64,000 nt of DNA. Origin: Candidatus Pantoea soli (GTDB taxonomy: Bacteria; Pseudomonadota; Gammaproteobacteria; Enterobacterales; Enterobacteriaceae). The DNA lies in NCBI RefSeq assembly GCF_007833795.1, contig NZ_CP032702.1:372001-436000 (forward strand). Reading direction: 5' to 3'. Each line of letters begins with the position of its first letter. Position 1 is the first letter of the stretch. The position numbers and the translations under genes were made by a program. The notes beneath the pieces were generated by a model that was given only the letters and a program-made list of their open reading frames with translations, had not been told where the DNA came from and made no database searches. Positions 1 through 9,140 of the stretch are shown in pieces.

Positions 1-434
1 CGGTGTTTACGCCAGATGACGCAGTAGCGAAAGCGCTGTGGCAGGGAGATGACCACCAGCCCGGCGCCTCGGTTTATGTCGATAGCTGTGCGGCGTGCCA
101 TAAAACGGACGGCAGCGGCTATCAGCGCTTCTACCCGGCACTGCGCGGTAATCCGGTGGTGATGGCAGACGATCCGACCTCGCTGATTCATATCGTGCTG
201 GTGGGCGGAACACTGCCCGGCGTGCAGGGCGCTCCGACGGCGATCACCATGCCGGCGTTTGGCTGGCGTCTGAACGACAGCCAGGTGGCGGATGTGGTCA
301 ATTTCATTCGCGGCAGTTGGGGCAACGGCGTGAAAACCCGGGTCACTGCGCAGGATGTGGCGAAGCTGCGTCAGGATGAAAGCGTGCAGCCGCACCAGGG
401 CAGCGCTGACATCAGGGTGCTGGAAGGGCAGTAA
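1..434 (+). CDS. Cytochrome c subunit of a membrane gluconate/alcohol dehydrogenase (3' part)
   Basis: This is the C-terminal end of a c-type cytochrome whose start lies before the window; the reading frame is already open at the first base. A haem-binding CAACH motif sits about 30 residues into the visible part, and a later MPAFGW stretch could supply the methionine ligand. Family knowledge: three-haem cytochrome c subunits with this type of last domain accept electrons from FAD-dependent gluconate or 2-ketogluconate dehydrogenases, or from quinoprotein alcohol dehydrogenases, on the periplasmic face and pass them to ubiquinone. The exact dehydrogenase cannot be told because its genes are outside the window. 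With gcd at 14.4-16.8 kb it would fit periplasmic glucose to gluconate to ketogluconate oxidation, which is an inference. Confidence 0.75.
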   Translation, partial: VFTPDDAVAKALWQGDDHQPGASVYVDSCAACHKTDGSGYQRFYPALRGNPVVMADDPTSLIHIVLVGGTLPGVQGAPTAITMPAFGWRLNDSQVADVVNFIRGSWGNGVKTRVTAQDVAKLRQDESVQPHQGSADIRVLEGQ

Positions 435-443
435 TCTGCATCG

Positions 444-474
444 GGCGGGTGGCGGCCAGTGGTCGCCGCCCGCC
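444..474. terminator. GC-rich hairpin between convergent genes
   Basis: A 14-bp stem (GGCGGGTGGCGGCC against GGTCGCCGCCCGCC, two non-Watson-Crick positions) with a 3-nt loop lies between the stop of the cytochrome gene and the stop of the convergent MFS gene. It has no clear T-tract, so it may be an RNA-stabilising hairpin rather than an intrinsic terminator. Confidence 0.4.
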
Positions 475-485
475 TGCAACCCGCC

Positions 486-1880
486 TTAAATCTGTTCCAA
501 ATCCAGCCCGCGCGTTTTCGGGCCGTAAATCCCCACCGACAGCATCACCATCAGCATGCTCAGCACGATAAACACAATCACCCCCTGACTGCCGGCATAT
601 TGCAGAATCACGCCAATCAGAAGACTGCTGAACGCGGTGGAGAGCCGGCTGAAGGAGTAGCAGAACCCGACGGCGCGGGCGCGGATATGCGTCGGGAAAA
701 TCTCGGTCTGATAGGCATGATAGCTGAAGGTCAGCCACGCATTGCTGCAGGTGATCAGGAAGCCGCACGCCACCATCAGCAGCGGGCTGTTGCTCAGGGC
801 AAACAGCGTGCCAAACACCACCGTCATCAGCGCGGAAAGAACAATCTGCCACTTGTTTTCCAGCTTATCGGCATAGCGGCTGCAAATCAGCGAGCCCAGC
901 GGGTAAGCCAGCGTGATAAAAAACGCATACAGCAGGCTGTGGGTGACCGTCGCGCCTTTGCCCGAGAGCAGCGCCGGTAGCCAGTTACCGAAGCCAAAAA
1001 AGCCAATCGCCTGAAAGACGTTCATCACCACCAGCATCAGCGTCCGCTGCCGGTAAGCGGGGGCCCAGATTTCGCGGAAGCGCCCTTTTTCCGGTAGTGG
1101 CGCGGCGCTATCCTGCGGAGTCAGATCCCCGGCAGGCGTCACACCACAGCGGATCTCCATCGCGCTCAGCACCTGATGCGCTTCCCGATCTCTTCCCTGC
1201 TGCGCCAGCCAGCGCGCCGATTCCGGCAGGTTTTTACGGATGAACCAGATCACCAGCGAACAGAGCGCCCCGGCGATCACCACCCAGCGCCAGCCCTCCA
1301 GGCCGAGCAGCGTCTGCGGCACCAGCCACCATGACATCAGCGCCACCGCCGGAACGGAAAGAAACTGAATGAAAAACGCAAAGGCAAACGCGCGGCTGCG
1401 CAGATGCGCCGGAACCCATTCTGCAAGGTAGGTATCGATGGTGACCAGCTCTACGCCAAGGCCGATGCCAACCAGAAAACGGCACAGAATAATCATCTCC
1501 GCGCTTTGCTGAAAGGCCATCAGCAGGGAAAACGCGCCGTACCACGCCAGCGCGCAGATAAATGTCAGGCGGCGGCCAAAACGATCGGCATAAGGCGCAA
1601 GCAGACTGGCCCCAGCGAACAGTCCAAGGAAGGTCGCGGAGGCAAACACCGCCTGGTCGCTGACGCCCGCCACACCTGCCGTTCCGCTATGAAACACCCC
1701 GGAAGCCAGCAGCCCGGCGCTGATATAGCCGGTTTCAAACAGATCGTAGAGTTCAAAAAAGCCACCCAGCGACAGCAGCGTGATAAAGCGCCACAGGCCA
1801 GCGGAGGCGGGCAGGGCATCAATGCGCCCGGCGACGGTGCGGCGATCGCTCGCCATCCCTGATGCAAAAAGGGTTGTCAT
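486..1880 (-). CDS. MFS transporter, metabolite:H+ symporter type
   Basis: A 464-residue major facilitator superfamily protein expected to have 12 membrane helices. Visible family marks are the loop motif DRFGRR after helix 2, an RFLVGIGLG helix, a PESARWL stretch before the long central loop, and the repeated SRYADK loop in the second half. These place it with the sugar/aromatic-acid proton symporters (YdjE-like group); the substrate cannot be read from sequence. It is transcribed alone, ends tail to tail with the cytochrome gene, and is separated from abgT by about 190 bases that would hold its promoter. It probably imports an organic acid or aromatic compound, which is inferred from the family only. 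Confidence 0.8.
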   Translation of the reverse strand: MTTLFASGMASDRRTVAGRIDALPASAGLWRFITLLSLGGFFELYDLFETGYISAGLLASGVFHSGTAGVAGVSDQAVFASATFLGLFAGASLLAPYADRFGRRLTFICALAWYGAFSLLMAFQQSAEMIILCRFLVGIGLGVELVTIDTYLAEWVPAHLRSRAFAFAFFIQFLSVPAVALMSWWLVPQTLLGLEGWRWVVIAGALCSLVIWFIRKNLPESARWLAQQGRDREAHQVLSAMEIRCGVTPAGDLTPQDSAAPLPEKGRFREIWAPAYRQRTLMLVVMNVFQAIGFFGFGNWLPALLSGKGATVTHSLLYAFFITLAYPLGSLICSRYADKLENKWQIVLSALMTVVFGTLFALSNSPLLMVACGFLITCSNAWLTFSYHAYQTEIFPTHIRARAVGFCYSFSRLSTAFSSLLIGVILQYAGSQGVIVFIVLSMLMVMLSVGIYGPKTRGLDLEQI

Positions 1881-2074
1881 GACGGAGGTTACCTCGGTGT
1901 TTGCAGGACTCGCGCGGTTTTATGATGGACAGGCGTTAACCGTTAGCAAGCAAAGAAATAGCAGAATAATCAATTCATCCGCGGTTGCCGAGAGAGGGCG
2001 CGGTGACATTTTTGCAATCTGCGTTGCAGTTCTGTGAAGCGCAATCGCCGTCCGTGGCGGGGGAACAATGGGGA

Positions 2075-3595
2075 TCAGGGCAGCTGTGGATAGACACCGG
2101 GACCAATCGGCAGACCCAGCGCATACCACGCCAGCAGCAGCGCGACCCAGGTGATAAAGAACACCAGCGGGTAAGGGAAGATCAGCACATAGTAGGTGCC
2201 GAGCTGCGCCTCTTTCTGGTAGCGCTGCAGAAAGCCAAGGAACAGCGGCAGAAACGGGGACATCGGCGCCAGCGGCAGTACCGCAGAATCCGCAATGCGG
2301 AAAATCATCTGCGCGAAGGCCGGATGAAAGCCCAGCAGCATAAACATCGGCACGAACACCGGCGCGAGAATGGACCAGATCGCTGAGCCGCTGGCGATAA
2401 ACATACAGAGAAACGCGGACAGGAACATCAGGCCAAGGAATGCCGGTGCGCCACTGATGCCGGCGCTTTCCAGCAGGTCGGTCAGGCCAATCGCCATGAA
2501 CTTGCCCATGTTGCTCCAGTTAAAGAACGCGACAAACTGCGACAGCGGAAACACCATCACAATAAAGCCGGCCATGCTCTTCATCGGGTCCACCAGCAGG
2601 CGGGGAATGTCGTCGGCGCGCCGGATTTGCCGGGTCACGGCGCCATAGGCAATCGCCACCACAAAAAAGAACAGGATAATGATCGGCACAATGCCCTGAA
2701 TAAATGGCGAAGGAATGATGCCGCCGGTTTTGGGATGGCGCAGCGGCGCATGTTCCGGCACCACCAGCAGCGCCAGCAGGGCAATAAACAGCAGGGCGGC
2801 CAGACCCGCCGCTTTCAGGCCGCGATTTTCCAGTGCGGTCAGCGGCGGCAGGCGATCGTTTTGCCCGCCGTTCCACGCCGGCAGGCGCGGTTCGACAAAC
2901 TTATCGGTCAGCAGCGCCCCCGCCACGGTCAGCACGAGCACGGAGGTGGCCATAAAGAACCAGTTATCGATCACGCTGACGTGCACGCTATCGCTCACCG
3001 CTTTGGCCGCTTCCGTACTGATGCCCGACAGCAGCACATCGGTGGTGACGATCAGCAGGTTAGCGGTGAAGCCAGACGCCACACCGGCGATTGCCGCCAG
3101 CAAACCCGCCACCGGATGACGGCCTGTGGCAAGAAAGATCAGCGCGCCGAGCGGCGGCATCACCACCAGCGCGGCGTCGGAAGAGATATGACTGAAGAAG
3201 GCGATGAACAGCACCATGTAGCTGGCGTAGCGGCGGCTGACGCGCGAGGCCATTTTCACCATCAGCGACTGCAGCAGGCCGACTTTCTCCGCCAGTCCGG
3301 CGCCAATGACCAGAGCCAGAATCGAGCCCAGCGGCGTAAAGCCGCTGAAGTTTTTGATAATGTTAGGTAAAATCCACTGAATGCCCGCCACGCTGAGCAG
3401 ATTGTTGACCCGCACCAGCTCGCCGCTGGCCGGGTTTTTCACTGCCACATCAAGGCTGCTGAGGATCGCGGTGGCCACCATCAGTATCGCAATCAGATAC
3501 ACAAACAGCAGAAAGGGATTAGGCACTTTGTTGCCGACCCGTTCCACCCAGCTAAACACTTTCCCAGGGCTACGGTGCTCCGTGGTTACGTCCAT
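2075..3595 (-). CDS. abgT: p-Aminobenzoyl-glutamate transporter AbgT
   Basis: A 506-residue inner-membrane protein that closely matches E. coli AbgT along its length, including the stretches SHISSDAALVVMPP, GFTANLLIVTTD, and FIASGSAIWSILAPVFVPMF. AbgT imports p-aminobenzoyl-glutamate, a folate breakdown product. The ATG at 3595 was preferred over one ten codons upstream because a GAGGA motif stands seven bases before it and the N-terminus then aligns with E. coli AbgT. It is the last gene of abgA-abgB-abgT; 152 bases without an obvious gene separate it from abgB, so it may have its own translation or promoter signals. Confidence 0.93.
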   Translation of the reverse strand: MDVTTEHRSPGKVFSWVERVGNKVPNPFLLFVYLIAILMVATAILSSLDVAVKNPASGELVRVNNLLSVAGIQWILPNIIKNFSGFTPLGSILALVIGAGLAEKVGLLQSLMVKMASRVSRRYASYMVLFIAFFSHISSDAALVVMPPLGALIFLATGRHPVAGLLAAIAGVASGFTANLLIVTTDVLLSGISTEAAKAVSDSVHVSVIDNWFFMATSVLVLTVAGALLTDKFVEPRLPAWNGGQNDRLPPLTALENRGLKAAGLAALLFIALLALLVVPEHAPLRHPKTGGIIPSPFIQGIVPIIILFFFVVAIAYGAVTRQIRRADDIPRLLVDPMKSMAGFIVMVFPLSQFVAFFNWSNMGKFMAIGLTDLLESAGISGAPAFLGLMFLSAFLCMFIASGSAIWSILAPVFVPMFMLLGFHPAFAQMIFRIADSAVLPLAPMSPFLPLFLGFLQRYQKEAQLGTYYVLIFPYPLVFFITWVALLLAWYALGLPIGPGVYPQLP

Positions 3596-3747
3596 CGGTA
3601 TATCCTCGTCATGGTGTATTTGCATGCCCCGATCAGGGCTGTCGTTATTATTTTTTGTCCGCTGCCGGGCACCACAGGGCGTGCGCCAGCAGGTTTTGCG
3701 CCGCTTTGTCGCGGCACAAGGGCGTGCGCCCGGTTAACTGTGTCGCG

Positions 3748-5187
3748 CTATAACGTCGCAGGCCGCACACCCGCCGGGATCGGACAGGTATAGGGGTGCG
3801 CGCGGCGCAGGGCGGCAAACTCTTCCCGGCAGCGCGCCAGCGCAGCGGCGTCCTCCAGCAGCGTCAGCGCGGTGGCAGCCATCACTTTGGCGGCCAGGCA
3901 CATGCCTTTGTGCGCAATCGGCGTGCGTCCCTGCGCGACCAGCTGCCAGGTGTGGAGCGGCGTGCCAAACGCGAAGCAGGGGGCAAAGCACTGCGCAACC
4001 GGCGTCACCCAGCTGACGTCGCCCACGTCGGTTGAGCCGTACAGGATTTCGCGCGTCGCCACGCTCGGCGCGACCGAATCGGTCAGCGCCCGGTCACCCA
4101 GCGCTGCTACCCAGGCCTCTCCCGCTTCACCGCCGGTACGCGCCGCGTTGAGCCGGGCATTGTGCAGATCGTCCGGGGTCAAAGTGGCGCGCATCGCGGC
4201 GGCAAAGCGCTGTTCCTCCTCGCTGTAACGTGGCACGCCAAAGTGCTGCAAGTTATGTTCCATTACCGCTTCCAGGGCGCGATTCGGCACATAGCTGGAG
4301 CAGGCTTTTTCAAAGCGCACCGTCATCTGCGTGTCGGTCATCAGCGCGGCGCCGCGCGCAATGTTGATCACCCGCTGGTAAATTGCCTGCGCCTGTGCCA
4401 TCAGCGGCGCGCGGATCAGGTACAACACTTCAGCATCGGCCTGCACCACATTGGGGGACACGCCGCCGCTGTTGGTCACCGCATAGTGCAGTCGCGCCTC
4501 CTGCACGATGTGCTCGCGCAGGAAGTTGGCGCCGGTGTTCATCAGCGTAACCGCATCCAGCGCGCTGCGTCCGAGGTGCGGGGCATTGGCCGCGTGCGCC
4601 GCCACGCCTTTAAAGCGAAACGCGGCCTGGATATTGGCGAGGGTGCTGAGATTAAACAGGCCGCTGAAGCCTTCCGGATGCCAGGTGATAGCCGCATCTA
4701 CATCATCGAACAGTCCCTCGCGCACCATAAACGTTTTGCCGGAGCCGCCTTCCTCACCCGGACAGCCGTAAAAGCGCAGCGTGCCGCACTGGCCGTGCTG
4801 CGCCCACCAGGCTTTGATGGCGCAGGCCGCCGCCACGCCCGCCGTGCCCAGCAGATTGTGGCCACAGCCGTGCCCATTGCCGTTTTCCGTCAGCGGCTGC
4901 GGCGTGGCGCAGCCTGCCTGCTGACTCAGACCGGCCAGCGCATCAAATTCGCCGAGGATAGCAATCACCGGTTTACCGCTGCCGAGCGTGGCGATAAAAG
5001 CCGTCCCGAGCTGGCCTGCGCCGCGCGTCACGTGAAAGCCCTCCTGCGCCAGCGCATCGGCCAGCAGCGCAGAGGATTGCCACTCCTCAAAGCGGGTTTC
5101 CGGCACATCCCAGATGGCATCGCTGAGCGCGCTGAAGCGCGACTGGTGTTCATCAATGTACTGGCCGATAAACGCGTGGTGGCTCAT
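3748..5187 (-). CDS. abgB: p-Aminobenzoyl-glutamate hydrolase subunit B
   Basis: A 479-residue M20D-family metallopeptidase. Metal-binding signatures are visible: GHGCGHN near residue 110, the acidic pair in CPGEEGG, and the dimerisation-domain motif AAHAANAPHLGRSALDA. In E. coli AbgB forms a heterodimer with AbgA that cuts p-aminobenzoyl-glutamate into p-aminobenzoate and glutamate in the cytoplasm. Its start overlaps the abgA stop by four bases (ATGA), which suggests translational coupling and equal production of the two subunits. Confidence 0.93.
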   Translation of the reverse strand: MSHHAFIGQYIDEHQSRFSALSDAIWDVPETRFEEWQSSALLADALAQEGFHVTRGAGQLGTAFIATLGSGKPVIAILGEFDALAGLSQQAGCATPQPLTENGNGHGCGHNLLGTAGVAAACAIKAWWAQHGQCGTLRFYGCPGEEGGSGKTFMVREGLFDDVDAAITWHPEGFSGLFNLSTLANIQAAFRFKGVAAHAANAPHLGRSALDAVTLMNTGANFLREHIVQEARLHYAVTNSGGVSPNVVQADAEVLYLIRAPLMAQAQAIYQRVINIARGAALMTDTQMTVRFEKACSSYVPNRALEAVMEHNLQHFGVPRYSEEEQRFAAAMRATLTPDDLHNARLNAARTGGEAGEAWVAALGDRALTDSVAPSVATREILYGSTDVGDVSWVTPVAQCFAPCFAFGTPLHTWQLVAQGRTPIAHKGMCLAAKVMAATALTLLEDAAALARCREEFAALRRAHPYTCPIPAGVRPATL

Positions 5188-6497
5188 TGTGCACCGCCAA
5201 ACTGCGCCTGATTGAGTGCCAGCGTGGCGAGCGTCTGTACGGCGGTGGCCATGATCGCTTCGTCAAAATCAAATTTTGCGTTATGGTGGCCAGCAGCGAG
5301 GTCACAGCCGAAGATCACGTAGGACGCCTGCCCGCCGCGCTGCTGCACGCGCTCCATCATATAGGTTGCGTCTTCCGAGCCGGCAGCCTGCCTGCGGGTG
5401 TCCACCACCGACTGAAACAGGCCCAGCGCGTCGGCCTGCTGATGGATAAACGCCACCCACGCCGGGCTGGGCGTGCAGCTGCGCGCGCCACCCATCAGCT
5501 GGACCGCATGCGTCACGCCGTACATTGCCGCCGCGCCTTCAATCACCCGCAGCGCCTGCTGATAAATATCGTCGTTAACCCGGTTGCTGACGCCGCGCGT
5601 TTCCACCTTCATCAGGGCGCAGTCGGGGACCACGTTGCGGCCGGTGCCTGCCTGCAGCACGCCGACATTCACCCGCGCCACGCCTCCGCTGTGCTGGGGC
5701 AGGCTGTGCAGGCCAAGCGTGGCCTGCGCAGCGGCCAGCAGCGCATTGCGTCCCGCTTCCGGATTGCCGCCCGCGTGGGCACCGGTGCCGGTAAAGGTGA
5801 CGTCCAGCTTGGTAGTGGCCAGGAAGCTGTCACTGCCGCAAACGATTTCGCCCGCAGGCACGCCGGTGCCCAGATGGATGGCGGTAAACAGATCCACATC
5901 ATCCAGCACGCCCGCGGCAACCATGGCGCGGGCCCCGCGCACGCCCTCTTCGGCGGGCTGGAAAATAAGTTTGATGGTGCCGCTCAGCTGCGCTTTCATC
6001 GCCATCAGCACGTCCGCCAGCGCCAGACCGATGGTGGTGTGGCCGTCGTGACCGCAGGCGTGCATCATGCCGGGGTTGCATGAGGCAAAGCCCTCGCGCG
6101 CCGGCAGGTGATCGGCATCCTGACTTTCATGCTGATCCAGCGCGTCCATGTCCACGCGAAATCCCATCACCGGGCCGGGGCGACCGGTTTCCAGCGTGGC
6201 GACCACGCCGCAGAAACCGCCGGAAAAATAGGGCAGCCACTGCGGCAGCGCGCCCTGTTCCCGCGCGCGTGCTTCCTGCTGCGCCAGCAGCTCTGCGGAG
6301 GGCAGCCCCATACGCGCCTCTGCCGCAATCACCTCCCGGCCTAGCTGCAGCTGATAACCAAGACGATGCAGCGCTTCCGCCACCCGCGTCGCGGTGCGGA
6401 ACTCCAGCCAGCCTGATTCGGCATAGTGATGCAGATCGCGACGCCATGCCTGCATCTGCGGCACCCGGGATTTCACGAGCTCAGAAAGGGTTTTCAT
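5184..6497 (-). CDS. abgA: p-Aminobenzoyl-glutamate hydrolase subunit A
   Basis: A 437-residue M20D metallopeptidase, first gene of the abgABT operon. It carries the HACGHDGHTT metal-site motif, the QPAEEG acidic motif, and the GAGSEDATYM-type region near the C-terminus. With AbgB it hydrolyses p-aminobenzoyl-glutamate. Its start faces abgR across a 105-base divergent promoter region, the arrangement known from E. coli, so LysR-type control is expected. Confidence 0.94.
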   Translation of the reverse strand: MKTLSELVKSRVPQMQAWRRDLHHYAESGWLEFRTATRVAEALHRLGYQLQLGREVIAAEARMGLPSAELLAQQEARAREQGALPQWLPYFSGGFCGVVATLETGRPGPVMGFRVDMDALDQHESQDADHLPAREGFASCNPGMMHACGHDGHTTIGLALADVLMAMKAQLSGTIKLIFQPAEEGVRGARAMVAAGVLDDVDLFTAIHLGTGVPAGEIVCGSDSFLATTKLDVTFTGTGAHAGGNPEAGRNALLAAAQATLGLHSLPQHSGGVARVNVGVLQAGTGRNVVPDCALMKVETRGVSNRVNDDIYQQALRVIEGAAAMYGVTHAVQLMGGARSCTPSPAWVAFIHQQADALGLFQSVVDTRRQAAGSEDATYMMERVQQRGGQASYVIFGCDLAAGHHNAKFDFDEAIMATAVQTLATLALNQAQFGGAQ

Positions 6498-6563
6498 CGG
6501 CTTGTCCTTTATGTTGATTTTTTGTGCACTGCCCCGAATCTACACAATGGTATTAGCGTGCAT

Positions 6564-6579
6564 AAGATGCGAATATCTT
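6564..6579. promoter_or_regulatory. Candidate AbgR operator
   Basis: An inverted repeat AAGAT-N6-ATCTT lies in the 105-base gap between abgA and abgR, close to the abgR start. LysR-type regulators often bind such short dyads in the divergent region they share with their target. Assignment to AbgR is by position only. Confidence 0.45.
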
Positions 6580-6602
6580 TTGCCCGATAAACAGGAGTTA
6601 TC

Positions 6603-7502
6603 ATGCCTTCTGCGCTCAAACTTCATCAGCTGCGCGCCTTCGTGGAAGTGGCGCGTCAGGGCAGCATTCGCGCCGCCAGCCGTCTGCTGGGCCAGTCACA
6701 GCCTGCGCTGACCAAAGCGATTCAGGAGCTGGAGCTGGCGCTGGGCGCGCGGCTGTTTGAGCGGCGGCAGCAGGGCGTCACGCTAACGGATATCGGCAAC
6801 ACCTTCTTTCGTCACGCCTGTCTGGTGCTGGAGGAGCTGCGCGTGGCGCAGGAAGATATTCAGCAGCGGCTCGGGCTGGCGGGCGGGCAGGTCAATATCG
6901 GCGTCGGCGGCAGCATTGCGCGTACCGTTATGCCGCAGGTGATCACGCAGTTTCATCGGGAGTATCCACGGGTGAAAGTGCGCATCGTTGAGGGACAGCT
7001 GGTCTCGATGGTGCATGAACTGCGGCAGGGCGCGCTGGACTTCACCATCAATACTTACGATCGCCACCATCTGGATCAGGAGCTGATCTTTGAGCGGCTG
7101 ATGCAGCGCGATTATCAGGTCGTGATGCGGAAAGGCCATCCGCTGGCGCACGCGCGCTCGCTGGCGGAGCTGCAGCACTGTGACTGGACCATGCCGACGC
7201 CGCAGGGCAGCTACTATCGGCTGCTGCACGATCTGTTTGGCGAGCGCGGCATGGCCCCGAAGATCGTGGTGACCTGTGAAACCTTTATGGCCTGTACCAG
7301 CCTGGTGGCAAAGAGTGATTTCGTCAGCATCATTTCGCGTGACGTGATTGAAGATCCGGTGCACGGCGGTCAGCTGATCGCGCTGGATCTGGACGATCCC
7401 TTGCCGCAGGCCACCTTCTATCTGATTCAGCGCAAAGACACCGCGCTCACGCCGATGAGCGCCTATATGGCACATCTGTTTCGCCGCGCCTGCCAGCCGT
7501 GA
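6603..7502 (+). CDS. abgR: LysR-type regulator AbgR
   Basis: A 299-residue LysR-family protein with the winged helix-turn-helix in the first 60 residues (SIRAASRLLGQSQPALTKAIQELE) and a substrate-binding domain after residue 90. It is divergent from abgABT and resembles E. coli AbgR, so it most likely regulates that operon. An AGGAG ribosome-binding site sits five bases before the ATG. The inducer is not known from sequence; p-aminobenzoyl-glutamate is the natural guess. Confidence 0.9.
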   Translation: MPSALKLHQLRAFVEVARQGSIRAASRLLGQSQPALTKAIQELELALGARLFERRQQGVTLTDIGNTFFRHACLVLEELRVAQEDIQQRLGLAGGQVNIGVGGSIARTVMPQVITQFHREYPRVKVRIVEGQLVSMVHELRQGALDFTINTYDRHHLDQELIFERLMQRDYQVVMRKGHPLAHARSLAELQHCDWTMPTPQGSYYRLLHDLFGERGMAPKIVVTCETFMACTSLVAKSDFVSIISRDVIEDPVHGGQLIALDLDDPLPQATFYLIQRKDTALTPMSAYMAHLFRRACQP

Positions 7503-7574
7503 CGGGCCAGAAAACGCATCGTCTACACTGTAAGGGTACGCGAGAAGTTAACCGATCTATCAACGGAGGTTGCG

Positions 7575-8012
7575 ATGCAGGTAAGTCCTTATTTATTTCT
7601 CTACGGGCGTTGTGAAGAAGCCATAGCTTTCTATCTGGAAGCCACCGGCGGTGAGATTCTGCAAAAGATGACATTTGGCGATATGCCGGAGCAGGGTGAA
7701 CAGGTGGGCGATCAGTCCGCGCCGCCGCTTCCGCCAGAAAAAATCATGCATGCGCATCTGCGGATTGGTCAAGGTGAGTTGATGCTGAGCGATGGCGATA
7801 CGTCCAAGCCACCGGCTTCTGAGCATGCGGGTTATGCGGTGAGCCTGGCCACGCCAGATGAAGCCGAAGGAAAGGCCTGGTTCGATAAGCTCTCCGCCGG
7901 CGGTAAAGTCACCACGCCGTGGCAGAAGACCTTCTGGTCAAACGGGTTTGGTATGTTTATCGACAAGTTCGGCATTCCATGGCGTATCAACGTGGTGAAA
8001 CCCCAGGAATAA
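7575..8012 (+). CDS. yjdN: VOC-family protein, YjdN/PhnB-like
   Basis: A 145-residue vicinal-oxygen-chelate fold protein of the PhnB/YjdN group. The N-terminus SPYLFLYGRCEEAIAFY and the C-terminal GFGMFIDKFGIPWRINV are typical. Members are small soluble cytoplasmic proteins; despite the old name PhnB, no phosphonate function is established. A GGAGG ribosome-binding site precedes the ATG. It is not in an obvious operon: abgR ends about 70 bases upstream and tsx converges from the other side. Confidence 0.82.
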   Translation: MQVSPYLFLYGRCEEAIAFYLEATGGEILQKMTFGDMPEQGEQVGDQSAPPLPPEKIMHAHLRIGQGELMLSDGDTSKPPASEHAGYAVSLATPDEAEGKAWFDKLSAGGKVTTPWQKTFWSNGFGMFIDKFGIPWRINVVKPQE

Positions 8013-8019
8013 CCGGCAG

Positions 8020-8046
8020 GCGTGGCCGCCCGTCGCGCGGCCACGC
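8020..8046. terminator. Hairpin between yjdN-like gene and tsx
   Basis: A 10-bp perfect stem (GCGTGGCCGC / GCGGCCACGC) with a 7-nt loop lies between the convergent stops. There is no T-tract, so termination strength is uncertain. Confidence 0.5.
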
Positions 8047-8056
8047 ACAGCGTGCA

Positions 8057-8920
8057 TCAGAAGTTGTAACCCACCACCAGGTAGTAGCCCCAGCCGGTTG
8101 ATTTCACTTCAAATGGACCGCGGCCAAAATTCAGCTCCTGGCCATCAGCCCACTGTCCACCATTGTGGAAATAACGCGCCACGGTAGAGACATGCCAGTG
8201 GTCATAGTTCAGCGACAGAATGTGGCTGGAAGCGACAGAGTTGCTGGTGCGCGAGCGGTCAGATTTGTCGCGCAGATCGGAACCCCAGTCAAAGTTGGTA
8301 AAGCCGATGTAGCTCAGCTTGCCGCCCCACAGATCGGTGATTGGCACAAAGTATTTCACCTTGAAGCGATAGCCGTCCCAGCTGTTTTCGTTCGCTGCAC
8401 CGTAGTTTTCCCACTGGTATTTGGCATACACGTTCAGTGAAAGCCCAACATCGCTGTGGGTATCAATGTCGGTACCCAGACCCATGTACCAGGTGTTCTG
8501 CCGGTTGTCGCTGTTGCGACCCATGTCGTAGATATAGTTGTTGGCGAAATACCACTCTTTGAAGGGGCCGAACGCCAGGCTGGTGCCGGTGAGCTTATCA
8601 ATGGAGAAGCGTGGTTCAATCTCCATAAACATCGGCGAACCGTGGTCAAACACGCCGTTGGCGTTACTGTTGCCGACACCAAAGAAGTTGGTCAGATCCA
8701 GGTAGCCGTAAAAATCGAACCAGTCCTTTTTGGTGAAGGCTTCGTATTCGAGATAAACGTCGTTGTTGAACTGCGGCCCGAAGCGGGTGTGGTAGCTGCC
8801 CACCACGTTCACGCTCTGATGCCACCAGTCAGAGAGGTATTGCGGATCGCTTTCTGCCTGCGCGGCACCGGTCCAGCTGCTGGCCAGTAAGGCCCCTGCT
8901 ATCAACGTTTTAAATTTCAT
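8057..8920 (-). CDS. tsx: Nucleoside-specific outer membrane channel Tsx
   Basis: A 287-residue outer-membrane beta-barrel that matches E. coli Tsx closely, for example [40 protein letters not shown], and the terminal aromatic VVGYNF. A signal peptide with the cut after AQA is visible. Tsx passes nucleosides and deoxynucleosides and is a receptor for some phages and colicins. The ATG at 8920 gives the correct signal peptide, although the ribosome-binding site before it is weak. The region upstream carries CRP and CytR-like sites, as expected for this gene. Confidence 0.95.
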   Translation of the reverse strand: MKFKTLIAGALLASSWTGAAQAESDPQYLSDWWHQSVNVVGSYHTRFGPQFNNDVYLEYEAFTKKDWFDFYGYLDLTNFFGVGNSNANGVFDHGSPMFMEIEPRFSIDKLTGTSLAFGPFKEWYFANNYIYDMGRNSDNRQNTWYMGLGTDIDTHSDVGLSLNVYAKYQWENYGAANENSWDGYRFKVKYFVPITDLWGGKLSYIGFTNFDWGSDLRDKSDRSRTSNSVASSHILSLNYDHWHVSTVARYFHNGGQWADGQELNFGRGPFEVKSTGWGYYLVVGYNF

Positions 8921-9085
8921 TATTGTTAACCACATGCTTGTGATCGCCGCGTGCGCGCCGCGATCGGGTGAAATCGATCCCAGGGGATGGGCAGTGTGCT
9001 GTTTTCGCCAGTCTCTGGTGCCGGCGTTTCAGGCCCGCGTAATGTGCCTGTAACAAGGCGATAGAAAATAGATTTTGATCACGTT

Positions 9086-9091
9086 TGTCAA
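9086..9091 (-). promoter_or_regulatory. Possible -35 box of the tsx promoter
   Basis: A perfect TTGACA on the minus strand. A TATTTT hexamer follows at 15-base spacing, and TTTTCT would be at 17 bases, so the -10 is unclear. It lies inside a larger inverted repeat ATTTTGA-N9-TCAAAAT (9072-9094). Confidence 0.4.
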
Positions 9092-9096
9092 AATGT

Positions 9097-9119
9097 GTTG
9101 CATTTCGATTCAATGAAAT
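9097..9119. promoter_or_regulatory. CytR-like operator upstream of tsx
   Basis: The exact CytR recognition octamer GTTGCATT lies at 9097-9104, followed after seven bases by an imperfect inverted copy (AATGAAAT, 6 of 8). CytR is known to bind such octamer pairs beside CRP and to repress tsx in E. coli. The pair directly abuts the CRP site. Confidence 0.6.
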
Positions 9120-9135
9120 TGTGATGAAGTTCACA
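9120..9135. promoter_or_regulatory. CRP site upstream of tsx
   Basis: TGTGATGAAGTTCACA matches all ten conserved positions of the CRP consensus TGTGA-N6-TCACA. It is about 200 bases upstream of the tsx start codon. tsx is a known cAMP-CRP target. Confidence 0.8.
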
Positions 9136-9140
9136 TAATT

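Noticed and set aside
4162..5211. Open frame of 349 codons on the plus strand
   Set aside because: Antisense to abgB; same mirror-frame composition; no promoter or ribosome-binding site.
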